NCBI GenBank assembly: GCA_016858145.1 | Contig: JAEHOE010000151.1 | Coordinates: 1-64,000 of the forward strand | DNA from: Edaphochlamys debaryana | Lineage: Eukaryota > Chlorophyta > Chlorophyceae > Chlamydomonadales | Direction of reading: 5' to 3' | DNA length: 64,000 nt | Shown here: piece after piece, positions 56,731 through 64,000 of the stretch | Position numbering within the stretch: the first letter of the stretch is position 1 | Layout of the letters: each line of letters opens with the position of its first letter | Made by a program: the position numbers and the translations under genes | Notes under the pieces: generated by a model | Database searches by the model: none | What the model was told of the DNA's origin: nothing | What the model saw: the letters and a program-made list of their open reading frames with translations, nothing else

Positions 56731-56988
56731 CTAGCCCCGCCCCGCCCTCTCTTCGGCCCCCTCCCGCTCCGCCCCGTCCCTGCCCCCCTGCGCCCCCATG
56801 ACCCGGTGCAGCCCGCGGTCCATCATGGCGCTCAGCCAGGGCGCAGCGCCGGGGGCCGCCTCCACCGCCACGCGCCCAGAGCCCAGCAGGGAGCCCTCGT
56901 CGCGGCCGGGGCCGCCGGTCGGCGCGGCCTCGTTCCGCTGGTGCGTGCCGGCGCCGGCGCTGGGGCCTGAGGTGCGGTCGTCGGCCAT
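56731..56988 (-). CDS. 85-residue hydrophilic small protein
   Basis: Single-exon frame starting MADDRTSGPSAGAGTHQRNE and ending in an acidic/Arg/Gly stretch (REGAEERAGRG). It contains one amphipathic segment (WLSAMMDRGLHRVMGAQ). Composition is hydrophilin-like with no Cys and no signal peptide. It is transcribed away from the gene at 57441, with a 450-base shared upstream region. TGTAA at 56485-56481 supports a minus-strand transcript. A CTTACC-like sequence on + just right of the start could instead mark a splice site, so the N-terminus could be incomplete. Confidence 0.5.
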   Translation of the reverse strand: MADDRTSGPSAGAGTHQRNEAAPTGGPGRDEGSLLGSGRVAVEAAPGAAPWLSAMMDRGLHRVMGAQGGRDGAEREGAEERAGRG

Positions 56989-57440
56989 TGCAGCGGTGCG
57001 GATGTGGAAGGGTAAGTCCTGCGGGGAGTAAGCGGAGGAGAGGGGGGGAGCGGAGGTGCGGTCGGGACAGGGTCGCGGAGCGCGAGCGGGGAGTCGGGAG
57101 CGTCGCGGGAGAGGGCGCTCGTCGTCAGCCGCGCGGCCTTGCCTGTTTATCGGAGAGACGGGGTCGTATGCTGTCGAGCAGTCGAAGCAAAGCTGTCAAC
57201 GGCTTGCAGGGGCGCTGTGTTGTTTGCACGAGCGGGGGGAGTTCAAGGCCTCGGGTCATTCGCGCATTGCGGTGCCCCCCTGCATCGCCAGCGCAGCCGC
57301 ATTCCGCCCCCAGACCGCACAAACAGTTGCATTCCAGCTGGAATCGCAACGCTGCTTCTGAACTCGTTGAACTCACGAAGACCGCCGAAGCACAAGCCTA
57401 GTTCCCCCTTGCTCACACCACCACAGCGCCCACAGCCGCC
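56989..57440. promoter_or_regulatory. Putative bidirectional promoter
   Basis: 452 bases separate the divergent small hydrophilic genes. The segment has less GC-biased runs than its surroundings. No TATA box was convincingly identified; the call rests only on head-to-head arrangement. Confidence 0.4.
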
Positions 57441-57725
57441 ATGGACCCCCAGCAGCAGCCGCAGCAGCCCATGGTCGACCGCAGCAAGACCGCAGCGGCC
57501 GCGGAGCAGCGCGCGGATGCGGAGCAGCGCCGCGGCGCCCCCAGCGACGCCGGCTCCGGCCTCCCCGCGGGCCTGGTGGGCAGGGCCGCGCCCGAGGCCT
57601 CCGGCGTGGGGGGCCTGGGCACCACCGGCACTGGCGGCGGCAACCCGGCGGCCGCGCGGCGGGACAACATTGGCGGCGGCGCGGACGTGACTGACATCAC
57701 CCGCCTGGCCCGGGACATGAGCTGA
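57441..57725 (+). CDS. 94-residue hydrophilic, LEA-like small protein
   Basis: Single-exon gene with a good start context (GCCGCCATGG). The sequence opens MDPQQQPQQPMVDRSKTAAA, then Ala/Glu/Gln/Arg and Gly-rich stretches (GGLGTTGTGGGN), and ends ADVTDITRLARDMS. No Cys, Trp or hydrophobic core. Composition and length resemble hydrophilin/LEA small stress proteins; I do not see a definite LEA signature. It is head-to-head with the minus-strand small protein at 56988. A plus-strand TGTAA at 58057-58061 lies about 330 bases after the stop. Confidence 0.65.
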   Translation: MDPQQQPQQPMVDRSKTAAAAEQRADAEQRRGAPSDAGSGLPAGLVGRAAPEASGVGGLGTTGTGGGNPAAARRDNIGGGADVTDITRLARDMS

Positions 57726-58854
57726 GCGCCTGCGCGCAGGGTGGAGGGGTGGAGGGGAGCTGAGCCGAGCTGAGCTGCGCGCGTGGACGGCTGACGTGGG
57801 GCGGAGGGAAGCGTAGAGGGGCCGGGAGATTGGAGGGGGAGCAGGTGGAGGAGGGATCAGGGAAGTGGGAGAGGCTTCCAGTATGTGGGCTACGTGGTGC
57901 CGAGGCATGGCCGGAGGGCGGTGTTGAGATGTGGGGGCTGTTGTGCGGTGCAGGCTAAAAGCACAAAGGGGGGCTGAGGTGGCTGAGGAGCTGCTGTGGA
58001 GGCGGGTCCAACAGCATTCTGTCCTTCGTTGTGCGGCGGGCCACACTCAGATGCGGTGTAACGTGTCTCAGGTTGCAGAGACCATTGCCGCCCCACGCCC
58101 CGTCAACTGCATCTTCTCTCCCCCAACTGCAACTACTAGCCGGCATGGCCACACCATCGGGAGTCCATATGACAGCTTGCCAGCTGGGCCTGAATTGCGG
58201 CCGTGTTGCAGTGCACTGATTCCACGCGCCCATCCTACAGCAACTGCACCAACACCACCACCAGCTGCTCTGCAGGCCGCATGCATGCCTTGCAACTCTC
58301 GCTCCGACCTCGCATGCACTCCTGCGCCACACCGCAACTACCCCCCACACGAGCAACGCCTCAACAGCCCCCCAGCCAGTGCGCCATTCGGGGGCATGCC
58401 GGCCTCCCCCCCCCCCAGCCAGGGTACCGGTAGGAGCCACCCACCAGGCCCTGCCCCTGTCAACCTCCTGTCACTGTCTCGTCCACGCCCCACGCCCTTC
58501 CGGACTTGGCACGCACCAGGCTCCATGCACCCTTTGTCCCCATGAAGCCCGCCCTTCCCTGCCACAGCGCACCGCTGCGCACACCGCACCGCCAACGACA
58601 GCTGTCTGGCTCAACCTCGAGACCGTCACCCGTAGCCCGCAGAGGCACCGCGCGCAGGGCCATTAGGGGCGCGTCCCCAGCTGCCGCCAGCGGTTGGGCC
58701 ACCTCGCCTCCCGGGCTCATCCTGCGTCGTCAGCCCCATCCTTGCGGTGCGCATCCATGGCGCGGCCCGTTTCCCCGCGGTGAGGCCGCACAGCCTGGCT
58801 TCAGCGCTCCGCTCCAACAGCCGGTCGGGACAGGTCGGGATCCTGAGATCCGGC
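57726..58854. other. Convergent 3' flanks
   Basis: Between the 94-residue protein gene and the 3' end of the UBFD1 gene. It holds TGTAA at 58057-58061 on +. The rest is C-rich with no recognised coding region, and no clear TGTAA was found for UBFD1. Confidence 0.45.
58057..58061 (+). terminator. TGTAA polyadenylation signal, 94-residue protein gene
   Basis: Plus-strand TGTAA about 330 bases after the stop. Confidence 0.45.
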
Positions 58855-61800
58855 TCAGATGAGGGACTGCACGCCCAGGATGCGGATCTTGAGCCCCGCC
58901 ACGTACTGCGAGGGGAAGAAGTAGAGCCAGTACCTGGAGGCAGCCAGGGTTGGGTGGGGGGGGGTGGACAGTCAGGGTGGAAGTTCGGGCATGGACCGAC
59001 AACGACAGCGTGTCCGGTAGCAGGCAGGCACACGGGTCGGTCCAGGTCCGCGGACACTTGTCGGTGCGGAAGGCATGGCTCCTGCCTGGCCCTGGCCCCC
59101 CGGCCCACCTGCTGGTACCCCCCACGCCCAGTGTGAGGGCGAGCATGGAGTAGGCCTCGTTGCCCTCGATGGGCCACGACTCGATCTTGGTGATGCTGCC
59201 GTACGGCACTGCACGGCACATGGCGTACGGAAACGTCATGGGCCCGCCCTTTACCCGTAAGACAGGCAGCTGCCTGCAAGTGCTCGCCCCTAGCCTGCCT
59301 CCCGGCGGCAACCGCCAGCTCTGCGACCAACCCACCGACCCACATCCGTACCGTACTCAAGCCTCCCCTCCCCTCCCCAGCCCAGCCCAAACCACACCTA
59401 TGCCGCCCCCGCCTGCTTAAGCCCAGCCTAGTCCAAAGCGCAGAAGACCCCCCCTTGCCCACGCCCCCTCATGGAAAACCCTTATGACAACCGCCCCTTT
59501 TGAAAGGCGGCCACATTTCTGCAAGTGCTCGCCCCCTGGCCTCCCTCCCGGCGGCAACCGCCAGCCCGACGAAGAACCCACCGACCCACATCCGTACCCA
59601 AGCCTCTTTCAAAGCCAAGCCCAGTCCGTGACGCCAAAGTCCCCCCTTGCACACGCCCCCAGCCCGCGCCCCCACCCCCCCGCGCACCCTTCTGCGTGCT
59701 CGTGTCTGAGCCCAGCCAGATCTGCTGCAGCTCCTCCTTGAAGGTCAGCCGCACCTGCCGGGGGCCGGGGGGCGCGGGCGGGGTAAAGCGAGCCTAAGGA
59801 TGGTGCCTGCACCAGCCAGCCGAGGGCGGCGGCACGAGCATGGCTCTATCGTCGCCCCCACTCGGCGCCTGCCGCCCGCGCTGGCCGGCCCCATATATGC
59901 AGCCCCTGTGGCTGCCTTGCACCGGCCCTGACCACCAAGGACTCTAATCAACTCAACGCCTCCTCCTCGGCTGCCACCGCCACTGCCTCTCTGAGCCCCG
60001 GACCACCTACGACGTCTTACCAACACACGTCCCCATCAACCCCCACCCCACCCCACCTTGCTCCCCTGGCTGTTGAGCAGCCCTGGGATGGACAGCACCT
60101 TGTCGTCCAGCGGCACCTGGCGGCCCGCGATGCCGGGCAGCGCGCCGTCGGGCGGCCCCTTGGCGATGACCTGCGAGGAGGGCCGGGATGAGGAGGGCCG
60201 TGGGGAGGGTCGGGATGAGGAGCGGGGTGAGGGCCGGGATGTGGTGCAGGAGGAGGGGACAAGCAGTTGGGGACAAACCTAGGTGCTCTTCCAGACCGCG
60301 CGCGACCAACGGAGGTGGATGAGGGTCGGGATGAGGGTTGGGATGAGGGTCGAAATGTGGTGCGAGACCAGGGGCCGCGCAGGTCGGGGGGCAATACCAA
60401 GCGCTCTTCCCAACCGCGTACGGATTCGGTGGTGGGAAGGAGAAGATAGAACCCGCCAGCCGCGCGCGCGCGCGCTTAGCCCCTAATGCTCCTGCGAACC
60501 TCCGTCCTCCCACACAACCCTCCTGCGCCCACGCACCTTGGCGTGCTGCGCCTGCTTCTGCAGCGGCTCCTCGCTCTTGGGCGCGTCCCAGTCCCCCGTG
60601 CCCCCCGCCGCCGCCGCCGCCGGGGCCGCCTTGGCCGCGTCCACGGCTGCGGGCGCGGAGCCAATCAGGAGCAGCTTGGCGCCCTCCTTGATGCCGGCCT
60701 GGGGGCGGGGGAAGCAGGAAGGGGGTGCAGGTTGGGGGGTGCAGGTCAGGGAGGCGTAGGGAACGAATGGATGCACGGGGCGGGGGCGGGGGGCTACGAA
60801 CCCTACTGGATGCCGGCCTGGGGAAGGGGGTGGGGGAGAGGCCGGGGAGGCATGAACGAGGAACGGAGGCGCGGGCATTGTACGGCGTTGCCAGGTGTTG
60901 CCAGTAAGTCGGCGGTATCCTGGGTATCCTGGGAAAGGATTGGGCGGTATCCTGGGAAGCGTCGGGCGGCGAACGGCAAGACGTGCAAGCAGCAGGCACA
61001 TGACTGTCCGGCCCCAGCCCAGTGCCCCGCCACCGGCCCCCCCCGCGCGCCCGCACCTGCCGCAGCGTGCAGCCGTCGTCCTTAAGGGCCACCCCCTTGC
61101 TCATGAGCTTCTGCAGCTTGGAGGGGATGCCTGGGGGTAGCGGCAGGCAGGGGGCGAGGTCGGGCCGGCAGGCGCCCGATGGGGACACTTGGCTAAACCG
61201 GGGCTCCAGCTTCACCGCCCCTTTCGGCCCTGGCTCCAGCATGTGTGTACCAGCACGCTGCCTGGTCGGTACTCGGCCGACCGAAGGCGCCGCCCAACCC
61301 GTCACGAGGCACCCAGAGCGTCCACCTCAGACTGGTGACAGGGAACCCCTGCAACACCGCCCCCCATAGCTCCAAACAATCTTCGCATTCCCACACGGAG
61401 ACCGGCACCCTCTGCTGCCACCAATCCCGTGCCCCACACCCCTGCCTTCGTGCGCGCCATGGACGGTGAGCACTTGGGATGGGGCCAGGGAGAGTCCTAC
61501 ATGCCAGCGAGGGGCCGTGCCGCCGCCAGCCACCCAGACCCTTGTGCCCATGCCCCGCGTCCCCAGTCCCCGCTTCCGCAGCCCCGGCCCAGCCGCGAGC
61601 CGAGCGCACCGAGCTGCTCCTCGATCTTGGACTTTAGGTCCCCCACGGTGGAGTCGAAAGGCCGTTTCACGTCGCTCGTTGCTTTCCCATACGTGATCTT
61701 GAAGGCCTGAGGGCCGCAGGTAGGCGGATGGATCGTCGTGGGAGGGGAAGGGAGGGGAAGGGAGGGCGGGTCCGGGGTGGTCCGACCAGCAGCTTGGGCA

Positions 61801-62131
61801 GAGACGTGCTGACGTCTCAAGGTCAGACAGGAGGCCCCGCGCGCCATCCGTGGGAGAGTGGTGTTGGGGCACCGACGTCTCAAGGGCAGGAGGTCAGGTC
61901 AGGACGGGTGGAGCACCTTGTGAAGGGAGGAGCTCCTGCCGTCCTGGGGAGTGCGGTCCTGGGCCCAACGGGTCCCCATCGACTCACCACCTGCTCGCCA
62001 GTAGCCGCGGCGACTTCTGGAGCGTCTGTAGACGTGGAAGCGCTAGCTTGCGCTTCCCCAGCTGGCTCAGCTGAGGGCGGGACTGTCGGGGCTGGTTCGC
62101 CTGAGGGCGCCGCTGCGACCTCGTCCGTCAT
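58855..62131 (-). CDS. UBFD1: Ubiquitin-like domain protein UBFD1 orthologue
   Basis: Exons: 62131-61988, 61706-61610, 61130-61057, 60698-60537, 60170-60057, 59754-59688, 59208-59109 and 58933-58855, giving 278 aa. Residues 1-48 are an Ala/Glu/Ser-rich leader. The ubiquitin-like domain (about 49-125) reads FKITYGKATSDVKRPFDST, LKSKIEEQLGIPSKLQKLM, DDGCTLRQAGIKEGAKLLLI. After an Ala-rich linker comes KSEEPLQKQAQHAKVIAKG. The C-terminal conserved domain reads VRLTFKEELQQIWLGSD, VPYGSITKIESWPIEGNEAY and RYWLYFFPSQYVAGLKIRIL. Domain order and motifs match UBFD1 of animals and plants, a protein proposed to bind polyubiquitin. The exon 7/8 junction was set by this match; a nearer GTGGGG donor at 59125 breaks the frame. 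Confidence 0.92.
59275..59352. repeat. Intronic direct repeat in UBFD1, copy 1
   Basis: Shares GCAAGTGCTCGCCCC, CCCGGCGGCAACCGCCAG and CCACCGACCCACATCCGTAC with 59521-59600. Both copies are in intron 6. Confidence 0.85.
59521..59600. repeat. Intronic direct repeat in UBFD1, copy 2
   Basis: Second copy, 246 bases away. Similarity continues weakly downstream (CCCCCCTTG-CACACGCCCC versus CCCCCCTTGCCCACGCCCC), suggesting an old tandem duplication of about 250 bases. Confidence 0.85.
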
Positions 62132-64000
62132 CTTTCGGGCTCCCAAATCGAGCTTGTTGTTGTCTAATAAAGCAAGCTGACTGTGGGACCTCGCTTGTGC
62201 GAGCGATGGAACACGATTGCGATGGGAGCGCAGCGCGAGCGCGGGCACGATAGATCTACGTGCTTGCCTCTTGGTCAACCGAAGGTGTGAACGCAAAAGC
62301 GCGACGGGGGCGGAAATGGTGAAAGTGCGGGCCTTGGCGTCGACACAGCGACAGATGCATCCCGATGACCACCGCGCCACGGACTGGGATGCAAGGGGTC
62401 GGCGGGGTATTATCAAGAAGTGTGCGGCCGAGTCAAGGGGAGCAACGGGCGAGCTGGATGACCGGCCGGGCCGCGCACCCCGCACGCGTGTCTGCTCACC
62501 CGCGTCTCGCCGCGCCAACGAATAAGCAGAAACAGCAGGAACACTGTTGTACTTCAAGCACTGAGCTGCGCATCAGTCGGGGCTTGCCCCCTTTGGCAGA
62601 GCGGGAGCAGGGAGCGGGAGCAAATTGCTACCCGCAGGCACGCCACGCGCGCCACGCGCGGCGCGGCGCAGCAATGCGCCACTCTGGCGCCACTCCGATC
62701 CTGAGGTGGGTAGGGGCTGCTTGGCTGCGCAGGGTTGCTGGCGTGGCCTCGGTGGTGGGGTTGGCCTGGGCGGGGGGTTCGCTTTGAGCGACTGCTGAGC
62801 GAGCCTGCTGGGGTGGGGCCGTAAGCGTGTCGGGTCGCGGGTCAGTGCCACCATGTGCTGGAGCCTCCGCCATGCTGCTGGCCACGTCACTGTCTCGGGC
62901 AGCGGCCAAAGCAAGGCAGCGGCACCCTGCGGGCGGCACTTCAGGAACGTGTCCGGGCTCCGGGGCCCTACCCTTCTGGGGATCCCCGCCACAGCTCCAT
63001 CCCGAGCTACGCCTTGCAGGACGAGGCCGAGGACTTGCCCCTGCCACGAAGGAATCCACACGTCTTCATGGTCTGAGCCACACTCAGCCACGCGCACGTA
63101 CCCTATATCACACACCCCAAAGGACGCACCATGCGGGATGGTTAGACTGTCACGACCCAGGGCCGATTTGGCCGCGGCCCTGTTTGCCAGCCCGCGTGTA
63201 GGCCCTTGCGTCAGTGCGGACACAATTACACGCGGGGTCGTGACAACACCCGCACTTGCAAGCAGGACATCTATCCGTATGCGTATTGGACGCCCGTTCA
63301 GGGCCAAGTATGCAGTAGCGCCGCCATGCTATGCATGAAAGGAAGGTAGAAACCCAAGCCCATACCGTGTCAATACACTTCACGACACTTGATGCAGTGT
63401 CGCAGCCTCCCTGTCACCCATAAGCCCATACAACAGACAATCGAAGTTCTCGCCCAAGTTCAGGACATCCACCGCAGCAGTGGCCTGGCGCCCAGGCCCC
63501 TCCAGTCCATCGCTCTCCAGGCACGCAGCACACACAACAAAAGGTCAAGGGGTTCGGCCTGGGACCGTCGCCTCCCGCCGCCACCAGTCCCACCACTGCA
63601 CAAGGCACCACCACATGAATCAACTGCCCCGGCTTCTGGGGTATCCGGGTTGCAACCGACCATGGGCATAAGAGGTTAAGAGTCCAATCCTGCTCGTTCC
63701 ATGCAGAACTCCGTAAGCCCGGGGCCCCGGTTGCAGTCAACACCCCACCCCCATTGCAGTACAAGTATACTAAAGCATTGCTCTTTGCAGGACTGGATCT
63801 CGAGGCACCGATCATGGGCCCCTGAAACCTAGCCCTACAAACTTGATGATTCAGCATTGCATCATAGCTGATAGGCCATCCACAAAATTCATGCCCCTGC
63901 TCCACGCAAGGGCACCGCTGCGAGTTCCCACAATGCATGCATCTATATTAAGCAGTTCTTGGCAATCGGTGAGCATCCCGTTGAAAGCTTGCGCCAGTGC
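62132..64000. other. UBFD1 upstream region and window edge
   Basis: About 1.9 kb with no gene I can support. The left part is the promoter and 5' UTR of UBFD1. A minus-strand TGTAA at 63230-63226 may end a transcript entering from beyond the right edge. Minus-strand open frames near 62573-63307 and 63414-63938 show no recognisable family or splice-supported extension. Confidence 0.4.

Noticed and set aside
60464..60476. CG dinucleotide run
   Set aside because: Short intronic microsatellite in UBFD1 with no further structure.
62573..63307. 244-codon minus-strand open frame upstream of UBFD1
   Set aside because: No family resemblance and no convincing splice partners; probably promoter or untranslated sequence.
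63414..63938. 174-codon minus-strand open frame at the right edge
   Set aside because: Cys-rich but motif-free, and close to a minus-strand TGTAA at 63226-63230; more likely 3' UTR of a gene beyond the window.

Overview
The window looks like nuclear DNA of a volvocine green alga (Chlamydomonas, Gonium or Volvox type). It is very GC-rich. Its genes are cut by many short GT-AG introns, and several end shortly before the chlorophyte polyadenylation signal TGTAA. Many encoded proteins carry long Ala/Gly/Ser/Pro/Gln low-complexity tracts. I saw no bacterial operon features, no CRISPR array and no rRNA. Gene models were built by hand: exon ends were chosen for splice consensus, for phase (each model sums to a multiple of three) and for protein-family continuity. 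No transcript data were available, so in-frame introns or extra exons could be missed inside the longest open exons.

Layout. 1.1-2.8 kb (+): a TPMT-like SAM methyltransferase. 6.9-3.6 kb (-): a GrpE-like domain fused to a disordered tail of about 860 residues with an RGG-rich end. 9.4-7.5 kb (-): a membrane-anchored divergent cyclophilin. 14.1-10.8 and 19.1-15.6 kb (-): a tandem pair of secreted DOMON plus copper type II ascorbate-dependent monooxygenases (dopamine beta-hydroxylase/PHM superfamily) with identical nine-exon structures. 32.7-21.5 kb (-): a 16-exon gene for a protein of about 2,800 residues with ubiquitin-like and ankyrin segments. 40.2-35.2 kb (-): a Pumilio (PUF) RNA-binding protein of the plant APUM7-12 type. 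43.2-41.3 kb (-): a secreted Cys-containing protein with a Pro-rich tail. 44.2-43.8 kb (-): a 74-residue hydrophilic protein. 46.1-44.8 kb (-): an acidic, Met/Gly-rich protein. 47.0-52.4 kb (+): a paired EF-hand protein with a long disordered tail. 53.6-55.9 kb (+): an unrecognised protein that may contain a beta-trefoil-like region. 57.0-56.7 kb (-) and 57.4-57.7 kb (+): a divergent pair of small hydrophilic proteins. 62.1-58.9 kb (-): an orthologue of UBFD1.

The genes do not form one pathway. The best local stories are the tandem copper monooxygenases, where exon 2 looks homogenised by gene conversion, and the clustering of RNA/protein-homeostasis type proteins (GrpE-like, cyclophilin, PUF, UBFD1). 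Several proteins join a small recognisable domain to very long low-complexity tails. Intergenic stretches hold 3' UTRs, probable promoters and several local repeats, but no mobile element that I can name.
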